From Chitinophagaceae bacterium (GTDB lineage Bacteria > Bacteroidota > Bacteroidia > Chitinophagales > Chitinophagaceae), in contig JADJBP010000002.1 of assembly GCA_016703625.1 (NCBI GenBank), positions 248,001-312,000 on the forward strand: a stretch of 64,000 bases of DNA. Direction: 5' to 3'. Below, piece after piece: positions 17,136 to 26,745 of this stretch (position 1 is its first letter; each line of letters begins with the position of its first letter). A model generated the notes under the pieces. It was not told where the DNA came from. It searched no databases and saw only the letters and a list, made by a program, of their open reading frames with translations. The translations under genes and the position numbers were made by a program.

Positions 17136-19068
17136 TCACCAATCCAGTTCCAGCGAATTGTTTTTCCGGTCCACATCTGCCATCCTTTTCGATGGGTCAA
17201 TTTCCACTTTCCGGATATCAATAAGCCTGCGTTTCATTTCAATGATATAGGTTGGATGCGTCCACTTCCAGGGCTCCGTTTCTGAACGTTTTTGTGCTTT
17301 GTTTTCGTTTGGCTTATTGCCAAACATTAGATTTAAAGGAACATAAAACATTTCGGTGCTGCCATCTTTAAAAGTGAGTTGCAGGTCAATGGGCATGGGC
17401 ATATGCCCGATCCTTTTTAACCTGATCCTGGAAATGCCGTTCTCTTCCCATAAACTGTCGATCTTATAGTCGATGGTTTTGGTTGTATGCACCCAGTATT
17501 CCTTATACCAGTCAAGCTGAATGCCACTAACATCTTCGGCCACACGCATAAAATCGTTGGCATTGGGATGTTTAAAGCGCCATTGTTTATAATACTCCAG
17601 CAGGATCTTATCCCTGGCCGCGGCTCCAACAATATATCCCAGTTGCTCCATGAACACCTGTCCTTTTGAATAAGCGGCAACACTGTATGCATAATTTGAA
17701 TTATAATGATCGCTGTGTGTTGTCATGGGCTCTTCCAGGTTACTTTTAACGAGGCTAAAATAACCGAGATAAGCCGAGCTGTGGTCTTCCGGTGCAATGT
17801 CAATGGCTTCCTTTAAATTCTTATTATTTGGATTTCGTTGTAACTTCCCTTCAGCCCTGCAATGCAGATTTATTATCATAAAATTTGGTGACCAGGTCTT
17901 CGGCATAACTGGTGAAACCCTCATCCATCCAGGCATACATGCTTTCATTGGTTCCCAGCATCATCTGGTACCAGCTATGCAGCCATTCATGAAATACGGT
18001 TCCCAATCCCGGTCCCACCAGTAAGGTCGCCATAGGATATTCCATTCCGCCATCACCACCCTGGATGAACGAATATTGCGGATAGGGATATTTGCCAAAG
18101 TTTTTTTCAATAAATGGCAATGCCTTTGCAGCTGCAGTTAATACCGTTGCCCAGGCAGAATCATTTTTTGGGTTATTGGACTTATACTTATAAATAGAAT
18201 GTAAGGTTGGCCCGCCCCCGGGCATTTTATAAGCCAGGTGCTTATAATCCGGGTCAGCCGTCCATACAAAATCATGGATGTTTTCGCCCACAAAACGCCA
18301 GGTCCTTTTTGCTTTATTGGTTGGTTTTAATTCGGTACCGGGTGCATCATAGCCCCAGCCGATCTCAGCGGCATTCATCAACAACCCTGTTCCTCCCAGT
18401 TTATAATCTTTATCGATCCGGATGGTTACATCAAAATTGCCCCACACACCATAAAACTCACGGGCAACATAAGGCGTAGGATGCCAGCCTTCATAATCGT
18501 ATTCACACATTTTGGGATACCACTGGCTCATACTGTAACGCACACCTGTAGTTGGATTATCCCTTCCGCTCCGGCGACCCTGCAGTGGTACCTGTGCTTC
18601 AAATTCCATTTCAAAAACAACCTTGCTCCTGGCTGCAATGGGTTTGGTTAAATTTACTTCCAGAATGGTTTCATGATATTTGAATGGCTGCGGCACACCA
18701 TTCATTTTAAGTGAAATAATTTTTTGATACCCGATCTCATCTTCCTTCAGGTTTGCAATACGGTCCTTAACCCTGCCATCCCAATCGGGGCGGTTACTCA
18801 CCAGTACCTTGCCCAACTCCTGGCTCCTCGCGTCCATACTGCTGTTGGGCTGAAAAGCATTAAAATATAAATGATAAAACACTTTGTTTAAAACAACCGG
18901 CGAATTATTACTGTACTCCAGTCTTTGTTTACCGGTAAACCGGTTGGTCTGCACATTCATATCAATATTCATATTGTATTTTACTGCCTGCTGCCACCGG
19001 GTTACCTGGGCAAAAGAAATTACATGTAAACACAAAACTGCGCTCAAAAAAATGGCTGATTTCTTCAT
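17136..19068 (-). CDS. M1-family metallopeptidase, secreted (one frameshift)
   Basis: The N-terminal frame (17851-19068) starts with signal peptide MKKSAIFLSAVLCLHVISFA and contains GGMEYPM (the GxMEN-like exopeptidase loop), zinc motif HEWLH and the downstream Glu of WMDEGFTSYAED. It stops after KFYDNKSALQG. The next frame continues with AEGKLQRNPNNKNLKEAI, SKGQVFMEQLGYIVG and the C-terminal half. Removing one base from the G3 run at 17855-17857 joins them, giving a product of roughly 640 residues. Gluzincin aminopeptidases of this kind act in the periplasm or on the surface on peptides. Divergent from the nitroreductase gene. Confidence 0.88.
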
Positions 19069-19109
19069 TTACTAAATTTTATATGGGTAAATTTCGGTAA
19101 AATAGCTTT

Positions 19110-19793
19110 ATGAATAACATAAAACTGATAAATGGTTTTCCCTTTATAAAATTCAACAGGGATACATATGATATGGAAGCCATGAAAGAAAGAGCTGCAG
19201 CTTTTGCAGCCTGGATGGATAGCAGGAGAACATGTCGTGATTTTTCAGACAGGCCGGTTGACAGGGAAATCATTGAAAATATCATCATGGCTGCCTCCTC
19301 TGCGCCAAGCGGTGCCCACAAACAACCATGGACCTTTTGCGTAGTAAGTGACCAATCATTAAAAATCCGGATAAGAGCAGCAGCTGAAAAAGAAGAACAG
19401 GAAAGTTATAACAGACGAATGCCTGAAGAATGGCTGAAAGACCTGGCACCCATTGGCACTGACTGGCAAAAACCATTTCTTGAAACGGCTCCCTGGTTAA
19501 TCATTGTTTTTAAACGAAGTTATGAACCGGAACCCGGCGGACATAAACACCAGAATTATTATGTAACGGAAAGTGTTGGACTGGCCTGTGGTTTTTTATT
19601 GGCTGCCATACATCATGCCGGGCTGGTGGCACTCACGCATACCCCATCACCGATGAATTTTTTAGCGAGGATATTAAACCGGCCCGAAAATGAAAAACCT
19701 TTTTTACTGATACCGGTTGGTTATGCTGCTGAAGAATGTTGGGTGCCCGATCTAAAAAGGAAAGCATTGAATGAAGTGTGTTGCTGGTATTAG
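19110..19793 (+). CDS. Nitroreductase-fold flavoprotein, probable iodotyrosine-deiodinase homologue
   Basis: 227 residues. RRTCRDFSDRPV and SSAPSGAHKQPWTF are the FMN-binding segments of the IYD branch of the nitroreductase superfamily; MNFLARILNRPENEKPFLLIPVGY is the C-terminal signature. Glu96, Tyr100 and Lys121 have the same spacing as Glu157, Tyr161 and Lys182 of human iodotyrosine deiodinase, the triad that clamps the zwitterionic halotyrosine over FMN. Bacterial IYDs reductively remove iodine or bromine from tyrosine. The physiological substrate in this organism is unknown. It stands alone, divergent from the M1 peptidase. Confidence 0.85.
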   Translation: MNNIKLINGFPFIKFNRDTYDMEAMKERAAAFAAWMDSRRTCRDFSDRPVDREIIENIIMAASSAPSGAHKQPWTFCVVSDQSLKIRIRAAAEKEEQESYNRRMPEEWLKDLAPIGTDWQKPFLETAPWLIIVFKRSYEPEPGGHKHQNYYVTESVGLACGFLLAAIHHAGLVALTHTPSPMNFLARILNRPENEKPFLLIPVGYAAEECWVPDLKRKALNEVCCWY

Positions 19794-20452
19794 TTTTTTC
19801 CGGCTACCACGATCACGATCTCGCCTTTTACAGTTTTTGCATTAAAATGATCATGCAGTTCCTGTAAACTACCCCTTGCATTTTCTTCAAATTTTTTGGT
19901 GAGTTCCCGGCTAACCGCACATTGCCTGCCGGCACCAAAGTATTGTATAAGATCATGTAATGTTTTAACCAATCTCATGGGGCTTTCATAAAAAACCATG
20001 GTTCTTTCTTCATCAGCCAGTTTTTCAACATGGTTTGCCTGCCTTTTTTAAGTGAGAAAGCCTTCAAAACAAAAGCTGTTGATAGGCAGGCCGCTGTTTA
20101 CCAGTGCCGGTACAAAAGCTGTAGCGCCCGGTAAACATTCAACTTTGATATTATTTTTGATACATTCCCGAACCAGTAAAAAAGCAGGATCACTGATACC
20201 CGGTGTACCGGCATCGGTAAGCAGTGCCATGGTTTTGCCTGCAGCCAATTGCCCGGTTAAATGCGAAAGTATTTTATGCTCATTGTGCTGGTGATAAGGC
20301 GTTATGGGTTTTTGAACCTGGTAGTGATTCAATAATACAGAAGAGGTGCGGGTATCTTCGGCCAGGATAAGGTCTACCGATTTTAAAATGTCAATGGCCC
20401 TGAAAGTGATATCAGCAAGGTTACCGATGGGAGTTGGAATAAGGTAAAGCAC
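19790..20452 (-). CDS. rsmI: 16S rRNA (cytidine1402-2'-O)-methyltransferase (one frameshift)
   Basis: The first frame (20048-20452) has MLYLIPTPIGNLADITFRA, AEDTRTSSVLL, LLTDAGTPGISDP and LPGATAFVPALVNSGLP, the tetrapyrrole-methylase-fold SAM site of RsmI. It stops at FEGFLT, and the neighbouring frame continues KKGRQTMLKKLADEERTMVFYESP and on to SRELTKKFEE and KGEIVIVVAGK. A one-base length error near 20044-20055 (A6/T2 region on the coding strand) explains the break. Product about 222 residues. It methylates the ribose of C1402 in the 16S decoding centre with RsmH. Confidence 0.9.
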
Positions 20453-20535
20453 TATTGTAGATTTTAGATTGTAGATTGTAGATATATATATAGCCGCATC
20501 ACCAATCTAAAATCGGCAATCTACAATCTAAAATA
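20453..20535. repeat. Inverted element made of TAGATTG/TAGATTT words
   Basis: The left arm is ATTTTAGATTGTAGATTG (20461-20478), built from the 7-base word TAGATTg/t. The right arm 20517-20534 is its exact 18-base reverse complement, with a further partial copy (AATCTAAAATC) inside the loop. It lies between rsmI and purS on the same strand. It is not followed by a T tract, so it is not an ordinary terminator. Confidence 0.75.
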
Positions 20536-20537
20536 TT

Positions 20538-20783
20538 TTAACTCACTGTGATCTCGTACACTTCCATCACCGGGTTGGCCAGCAATTTTTTGGCTGCATC
20601 ATCTGCAGTTGCTAAAGCAGCTTCTTTACTGTCTGCTTCAACCTGAAGGTCAATATGTTTGCCAATACGAACGTCTGAAATATTTTGTAAGCCTAAATTC
20701 TGTAAGCCACCCATTACCGCTTTACCCTGGGGATCCAGTAAATCTTTAAGCGGCATCACTTTTCTCTGAACAATAAATATCAT
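20538..20783 (-). CDS. purS: Phosphoribosylformylglycinamidine synthase subunit PurS
   Basis: 81 residues, the standard PurS length. KVMPLKDLLDPQGKAVMGGLQNLG and ISDVRIGKHIDLQVE match the family. PurS bridges PurL and PurQ in the FGAR amidotransferase complex of purine synthesis. Its first four bases overlap the end of pssA, suggesting translational coupling. purL and purQ are not in this window. Confidence 0.93.
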   Translation of the reverse strand: MIFIVQRKVMPLKDLLDPQGKAVMGGLQNLGLQNISDVRIGKHIDLQVEADSKEAALATADDAAKKLLANPVMEVYEITVS

Positions 20784-21550
20784 GAGAAAGTTTTTTTGAA
20801 GATCAAAGATAAAATAATGTACGCGATAAAAATAATGGGAACTGCCAGCCAGTTAAAAATAAATGCAGCAATAACCGCAACAACGAGCAGCATTATTTTA
20901 GGTATATTATTTTTTATACTGAAATCCCTGAACTTAAGTGCCATTAACGGTAAGGTTGAAACCATTAGCCAGCTAACCATTACAATAACTGCATACAACA
21001 CCCATTTATTGGTAAGCCATTCGTTTACATTGATGACATTGTTACCATAATGTAAGATCAGCGGAAAAGAAGCGATGAATAAACCTGCAGCAGGAACAGG
21101 CACCCCTTTAAATCCATAAGATTGCGAACTGTCAAGATTAAACCTTGCCAAACGGTAGGCAGCTGCACAGGCCACAATAAAAGCAGGCAATAACCAGGCA
21201 ATTGAAGTTTCCAATCCGTTTTCTTCCTTGATAAAACTGGTCCGGAGCAGTTGATACAAAATTACAGAAGGCGCCACACCAAAACTTACCACATCGCTTA
21301 ATGAATCCAGTTGTTTACCCATATCGGATGATGCTTTCAATAAACGGGCAACAAAGCCATCCAGGCAATCAACAATGGCGGCTGCCATAATAAAAAGCAG
21401 CAACCCTAATTTTTCAGGAATATTATAATGTGAACTGAGGTCTTCGCCAACATATATGGAGATCGTTTCTGTTTGCAGGGCAAAAACGATGGCAATACAG
21501 CCTAAAAAAAGATTGATCAAGGTAAAAATATTGGGGATATGTCTGGTCAT
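20780..21550 (-). CDS. pssA: CDP-diacylglycerol--serine O-phosphatidyltransferase
   Basis: 256 residues with several membrane helices and the CDP-alcohol phosphatidyltransferase motif DCLDGFVARLLKASSDMGKQ followed by LDSLSD (D-G-x2-A-R-x8-G-x3-D-x3-D). HIPNIFTLINLFLG at the N-terminus is typical of PssA. It makes phosphatidylserine, the precursor of phosphatidylethanolamine, at the inner membrane. It lies nine bases downstream of pepP and overlaps purS by four bases. Confidence 0.92.
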   Translation of the reverse strand: MTRHIPNIFTLINLFLGCIAIVFALQTETISIYVGEDLSSHYNIPEKLGLLLFIMAAAIVDCLDGFVARLLKASSDMGKQLDSLSDVVSFGVAPSVILYQLLRTSFIKEENGLETSIAWLLPAFIVACAAAYRLARFNLDSSQSYGFKGVPVPAAGLFIASFPLILHYGNNVINVNEWLTNKWVLYAVIVMVSWLMVSTLPLMALKFRDFSIKNNIPKIMLLVVAVIAAFIFNWLAVPIIFIAYIILSLIFKKTFS

Positions 21551-21559
21551 CAGGTTTTT

Positions 21560-22848
21560 CTATTTTTTCATCAACGCCTCTATATCCTCTACAGTAAGTG
21601 GAATATTTTTCATCAGGTCCTTATTACCGGACTTGGTTATCCAGAAATTATTTTCGATCCGTACCCCCATTTGTTCTTCTTCAATATAAATACCCGGTTC
21701 AATGGTAAATACCATACCGGCTTTGATGGGTTCTGTCCTGGTACCCAGGTCATGTACATCAATGCCCAGGTGATGTGAAATGCCATGATAGAGGTATTTT
21801 CGGTAAGCCCTGTTTTCAGGATCCTCATTTTTGATGTCTGACTTTTTCAATAACCCGATCTTTTGAAAAATAACAGTTGCCTCATCTCCCACTTTCTCAG
21901 TGTAATCCACAATGCTGATGCCGGGTTTTAAAATACTGGCTGCATAATGATGCAGGTGCAGGCAGGCATTGTAAATCGTTTTTGCCTGCGTCCAAATTTT
22001 CCGTTAACGGGAATGGTCCTGGTGAGGTCGGCATTGTAACCGCCATAATCAGCACCAAAATCCATTAATATCAATTCCCCGTCTTTACACTCACGGCTGT
22101 TTTCAACATAGTGCAATGTTCTGGCCCTGTCGCCACTGGCAATGATGGATCCATAACCCGGGCCCGTTGCCCTTTGTGATAAGAAAGAATGATAGATCTC
22201 TGCTTCAATTTCGTATTCCATTACGCCCGGCTTAATGAACTGCATTAACCTTCTGAAAGTGTTATCGGTTATGTCTATCGCTTTTTGTAATACCTCAATC
22301 TCAAGTGCCGATTTAATTCCCCGGAGGTCTTTTAAAATACGGGCGCTGCGTTTATAATTGTGCAACGGAAAGCGCTGCTTCATCATTTCGGCATAACGGT
22401 AATCCCTAACCGGAACGAGGTTGGCTTTACGGTCGTTCTCGTTGCTGTTTAAGTAAATCGTGTCTGCCAGGTGTACCCAGGGTTGCATCAATCCATCCAG
22501 TGTATCCAGCCAAACAATGGTTTTAACCCCGGAAATATCCGTTGCCTCATTTGCCCTGAACCGGTGGCCATCCCATTTTTCTTTCATCGCATTGGGCCTC
22601 ACCAATACCAGAACTTCACGGTATTTGGCATCGGGATTATCCGGGGAAAGGATCAGCATGGTATCTTCCTGCTCAATACCGGTTAACCAATACAGGTCGG
22701 CATTTTGTTTAAACCGGTGCAGCTGGTCGCCATTGGTTGGCAATTCATCATTGCTGTTAAAAATGGCAATGCTGTTTTTTTCCATCCTTTCAGCAAAACG
22801 ACGGCGGTTTTGAATAAATATTTCGGGGTTAAGGGGGAGATATTTCAT
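21560..22848 (-). CDS. pepP: Xaa-Pro aminopeptidase P (one frameshift)
   Basis: The N-terminal creatinase-like domain (residues 1-170) is followed by the pita-bread domain with metal ligands Asp and Asp in LMDFGADYGGYNADLTRT, His in YHGISHHLGIDVHD, Glu in FTIEPGIY and Glu in MGVRIENN. The frame ends in the scrambled stretch RFTMPACTC; adding one base to the T5 run at 21979-21983 restores KTIYNACLHLHHYAAS and joins the remainder. Complete length is about 430 residues. It releases N-terminal residues preceding proline. Heads the pepP-pssA-purS run. Confidence 0.92.
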
Positions 22849-23196
22849 AATTTTTATTTAACTGCAATATACATTTTAAAAGTGTTTTATCTTTTGAAAA
22901 GGTCTTGAATGCCTTTTTATTAAATTGATCGTTTTATACATGAATGATCAACCATTAAACGGGGTAATAATTATCAAAGAATGATAAAACCAACCGGGGC
23001 GTCAAATTAACCTCATTAAAAAAAACAGGATAATATTTAAACTTATTTAATAAAATTGATAAATATTTAATATTTATAAATTATTAACCCTTTTCGGCTT
23101 ATATTTTTTAAATATACGTTTACAGGTTTAGCTTTTTAATTTTACAAAACCATAACTTTGCGGCAACGATTGCGTAAACCTAAATTATTACATGCT
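22849..23196. other. AT-rich divergent region between pepP and pckA
   Basis: About 350 bases, very AT-rich, with many TTTAAATATT-like stretches and no credible ORF. The pckA -7 element is at 23153-23160. Confidence 0.5.
23153..23160 (+). promoter_or_regulatory. -7 element (TAACTTTG) of pckA
   Basis: It matches TAnnTTTG, 36 bases ahead of the pckA ATG, at the end of the AT-rich upstream region. Confidence 0.55.
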
Positions 23197-24800
23197 ATGT
23201 CAGTAACTACTTCACTAACCGCACCTGTTGATTCATTGAAAAAACTTGGATTAACCTCTTTCGAAAATGTTCATTATCAACTTAATCCCCGACCAGTTAA
23301 CCGAGCAGGCTGTACAGCGTGGCGACGGGGTATTGAATGATACCGGGGCCCTGTTGATCAATACCGGGAAATATACCGGCCGCAGCCCTAAAGACAAATT
23401 TACAGTTAAGGATGCCCTTACCGAAAACACCGTTCACTGGAACGATTTTAATATTCCTTTTGAAGAAAAATATTTTTACAGCTAAAAGAAAAAATGCTGG
23501 TGCACCTGAGCGGAGAAGAACTATGGGTACGTGATTGTTATGCCTGTGCCGAAGAAGCATACAGGCTGAAGATACGGGTGATCAATGAAAATCCATGGAG
23601 CAACCTGTTTTGTTACAACATGTTCATCCGCCCCGAAGAAAAAGACCTGGAAAATTTTGAACCGGAGTGGCATATTATACAGGCACCAAGCTTTAAGGCC
23701 GATCCTGCTGTTGATGGCACCCGTGCCGAAAATTTTGCAGTGATCAGTTTTATCCATAAAACCATTTTAATTGGCGGCACCGGTTATACCGGTGAAATGA
23801 AAAAAGGCATTTTTACCATACTTAATTTTGTATTGCCAACAAAGGCCGGCGTATTAAGTATGCATTGTAGCGCCAATATGGGCGATGCCGGCGATACGGC
23901 CATATTTTTTGGCCTGAGCGGCACCGGTAAAACAACATTGAGCGCCGACCCAAACCGCAGGCTGATCGGTGATGATGAACATGGCTGGACCAAAGACAGT
24001 GTATTTAATTTTGAAGGTGGCTGTTATGCCAAATGTATTGATCTGAGTGAAGAAAAAGAAAGGGAGATCTTTAATGCCATCAGGCCGGGAGCTTTGGTTG
24101 AAAATGTAACTTTTATTGAAGGAACCAAAACCATTGATTTCAGCAGTAAAAAAATCACGGAGAATACCAGGGTAAGTTACCCGTTATCCTTTATCAGCAA
24201 TGCGCTTGAACCGTCCATTGGTAAAACGCCTAAAAATATTTTCTTTTAACCTGCGATGCATATGGGGTATTACCTCCCATCAGTAAATTAACTGCAGGGC
24301 AGGCCATGTACCAGTTCATCAGCGGCTATACGGCAAAGGTAGCCGGAACCGAAGCCGGGGTTACCGAACCAAAATCTACATTCAGCGCCTGTTTTGGCGC
24401 CCCTTTTTTACCACTGCACCCTGCCCAATATGCCGAGATGCTTGGTAAAAAAATAGAAGAGACCAAAGTACATGTTTGGCTGGTGAACACCGGCTGCAGC
24501 GGAGGGGCTTATGGCACAGGCCACCGTATGAAACTGGGTTATACCAGGGCCATGATCACTGCGGCACTGGAAGGCAAACTGGATAATGTAAATTATGAAG
24601 CACATCCTGTTTTTGGAATGATGATGCCCGTTGAATGCCCGGGAGTTCCTGCAGAAATTTTAAACCCACGCAACACCTGGGCCGATAAAGCTGCTTATGA
24701 TGCCATGGCAAAAAATCTTGCCGGCCAGTTCGTTCATAATTTTGAGAAATATGCCAGCGGCGCCAATGAAGAGATTTTAGCAGCCGCACCAAAACTGTAA
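23197..24800 (+). CDS. pckA: ATP-dependent phosphoenolpyruvate carboxykinase (three frameshifts)
   Basis: Start [18 protein letters not shown] at 23197. Recognised blocks: [21 protein letters not shown], the kinase-2/P-loop [33 protein letters not shown], and a C-terminal PEPCK domain with [15 protein letters not shown]. Three homopolymer errors break it: an extra C in 23287-23290, a missing T in 23473-23477 and a missing T in 24244-24247. With these repaired it is a single PEPCK of about 534 residues, the usual length. It decarboxylates oxaloacetate to PEP in gluconeogenesis. A promoter lies upstream and a terminator downstream. Confidence 0.93.
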
Positions 24801-24825
24801 ACCAAATAACAACCAACTGCTTCTG

Positions 24826-24857
24826 AAAATCCCCTGAACTGTTTCGGGGGATTTTAT
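24826..24857 (+). terminator. Rho-independent terminator of pckA
   Basis: AAAATCCCC (24826-24834) pairs with GGGGATTTT (24847-24855), followed by T-rich sequence. The A-rich left flank lets it also serve the opposite-strand CoA-transferase operon. Confidence 0.8.
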
Positions 24858-24871
24858 TTTATTGTAATCTT

Positions 24872-25531
24872 TCAGTTGAAATGCATCTCCGGTATATCCC
24901 CCTCCACGATCAGCTTCCCGGCTGTTTTAGCAACAATTTCTTCCACAGAAACACCGGGTGCCCTTTCCAGTAATTTAAAACCATCATCCGTTACATCTAG
25001 TACGGCCAGTTCTGTTACCACTTTTTTAATACAACGTTTGCCGGTAAGTGGCAATGTACATGCGGGTAATAATTTACTTTCGCCTTTGGGGTTGGTATGC
25101 ATCATGGCCACAATGATATTTTTGGCGCTGGCTACCAGGTCCATTGCGCCGCCCATGCCTTTTACCATTTTGCCGGGTATTTTCCAGTTGGCAATATCTC
25201 CGTGCTCACTTACTTCCATGGCACCCAAAACAGTTAAGTCAACCTTTCCGGCACGTATCATACCAAAGCTCAGGGCACTGTCGAATATTGATGAGCCGGG
25301 TAAAGTAGTTATCGTTTGTTTGCCTGCATTGATCAGGTCGGCATCTTCTTCACCTTCAAAAGGGAAAGGCCCCATACCCAATAATCCATTCTCACTCTGT
25401 AAAACCACGTTTACTCCTTCCGGAATATAATTGGCAACCAGGGTTGGAATACCAATGCCAAGGTTTACGTAGTAACCGTCTTTAAGTTCCTTTGCAATAC
25501 GTTGCGCTATTTGTTCTTTGGTTAAAGCCAT
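24872..25531 (-). CDS. scoB: 3-oxoacid CoA-transferase subunit B
   Basis: 219 residues. The catalytic Glu lies in [33 protein letters not shown] and [24 protein letters not shown] are family signatures. With subunit A it moves CoA from succinyl-CoA to acetoacetate or a related 3-oxoacid in ketone-body/fatty-acid metabolism. It is separated from subunit A by 133 bases carrying a repeat-like insertion, longer than usual for this pair. Confidence 0.93.
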   Translation of the reverse strand: MALTKEQIAQRIAKELKDGYYVNLGIGIPTLVANYIPEGVNVVLQSENGLLGMGPFPFEGEEDADLINAGKQTITTLPGSSIFDSALSFGMIRAGKVDLTVLGAMEVSEHGDIANWKIPGKMVKGMGGAMDLVASAKNIIVAMMHTNPKGESKLLPACTLPLTGKRCIKKVVTELAVLDVTDDGFKLLERAPGVSVEEIVAKTAGKLIVEGDIPEMHFN

Positions 25532-25664
25532 ACCCCTGTCTCCGCCGCAGCGGAGAACTTAGTTTTAAAGTTTATAATTCTTTTCAATCAGCATTTTATA
25601 AAAACTGACTTTTAATTTAATACTGTAATTAATTACATACTCCCGGTTTCCCCCTTCCCTTCGA

Positions 25665-26381
25665 CTATCGTTCAGGACTGGCAGAGGGTGCTTTCCGCAC
25701 TGTCCTTTGCTCAATCCTTTTCTCATAATCCTTTCCCTCAAAGATCCGGTGTACATAAATACCGGGCGTATGAATCTGGTTGGGATCCAGTTCCCCGTCT
25801 GCAACCAGTTCTTCTACCTCTGCAATGGTTATTTTGCCGGCCATGGCCATCAGCGGGTTAAAATTGCGGGCCGTGTCTTTATACACCAGGTTGCCCTGTG
25901 CATCTCCCTTCCAGGCTTTAACAATGGCAAAGTCGGCATCAAAGGCATACTCCAGCAGGTATTCCTTACCGTTAAATACCCTGCTTTCTTTTCCTGCCGC
26001 CACTTCGGTACCCACACCGGCAGGTGTAAAAATGGCGGGCATACCATAACCGGCAGCCATACACCTGGTGGCGAGTGTTCCCTGGGGTATCAGGTCCACT
26101 TCCAGTTCGCCGCTTAAAAGCTGGCGTTCAAATTCGGCATTCTCGCCCACGTATGAGGATATCATTTTCTTTACCTGCTTTTGCTGCAGCATCAGCCCGA
26201 TCCCAAAATCATCTACACCGGCATTGTTTGAAATACAGGTAAGGTTTTTAGATCCGCTTTTTACCAGTGCCGCAATACTGTTTTCGGGAATGCCGCAAAG
26301 GCCAAAGCCACCGAGCATGATAACGGCTCCATCTTTTATATCGGCTACTGCTTCAGCAGCATTGTTGTATACTTTATTCAT
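25665..26381 (-). CDS. scoA: 3-oxoacid CoA-transferase subunit A
   Basis: 238 residues. MLGGFGLCGIPENSIAAL, SNNAGVDDFGIGLML and PAIFTPAGVGTEVA are subunit A signatures (CoA-binding loop). The normal end is near RIEQRTVRKA; here PSASPER follows, encoded by a stretch (about 25660-25690) resembling the dispersed motif TCCTGAACGATAGTCGAAGG found in many environmental Bacteroidota. The gene end therefore appears to run into a repeat. Partner of scoB downstream. Confidence 0.93.
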   Translation of the reverse strand: MNKVYNNAAEAVADIKDGAVIMLGGFGLCGIPENSIAALVKSGSKNLTCISNNAGVDDFGIGLMLQQKQVKKMISSYVGENAEFERQLLSGELEVDLIPQGTLATRCMAAGYGMPAIFTPAGVGTEVAAGKESRVFNGKEYLLEYAFDADFAIVKAWKGDAQGNLVYKDTARNFNPLMAMAGKITIAEVEELVADGELDPNQIHTPGIYVHRIFEGKDYEKRIEQRTVRKAPSASPER

Positions 26382-26382
26382 A

Positions 26383-26745
26383 TTATTCGGCTACAGCGGG
26401 GTTTCCTTTTACATATTTTGATCGTTCTGCTTTTTTGATCAGGCTGTCAAGAATATTTTTAAACAGGGGTGTATTTGATTTATAATAATCATAACTGCTG
26501 TAAAAATCAGCTTTGGTTATTTTATGAATGGCAAATATCTGCTGCTGTAATTTTAAATTTTCTGCTGCTGCATTTTTTGCAGAATCCTTTTTAATAAAAT
26601 CGGCAGTAAAGGCATCTGCCCTGATCACATCCCATAAAACAACCTGCATTTTTTCCGGCTTCAGGATACCTTCCGGTATGGTATCCTTGTTCTTGCAGGC
26701 CTGTAACATCACCAGCCCAAAAAGTAAATAGCCTAACCTTGTCAT
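26383..26745 (-). CDS. DUF4296 lipoprotein
   Basis: 120 residues with lipobox MLQAC at residues 13-17. PEGILKPEKMQVVLWDVIRADAF is the DUF4296 core, and the rest is helical. Outer-envelope lipoprotein of unknown function restricted to Bacteroidota. It overlaps the 3' end of porD by four bases, so coupled translation and an envelope role connected with porD are plausible. Confidence 0.85.
   Translation of the reverse strand: MTRLGYLLFGLVMLQACKNKDTIPEGILKPEKMQVVLWDVIRADAFTADFIKKDSAKNAAAENLKLQQQIFAIHKITKADFYSSYDYYKSNTPLFKNILDSLIKKAERSKYVKGNPAVAE

Noticed and set aside
23197..24800. Three or four separate short proteins in place of pckA
   Set aside because: Each piece aligns to successive parts of one PEPCK and the joins lie at C4, T5 and T4 runs; one damaged gene is far more likely than several.
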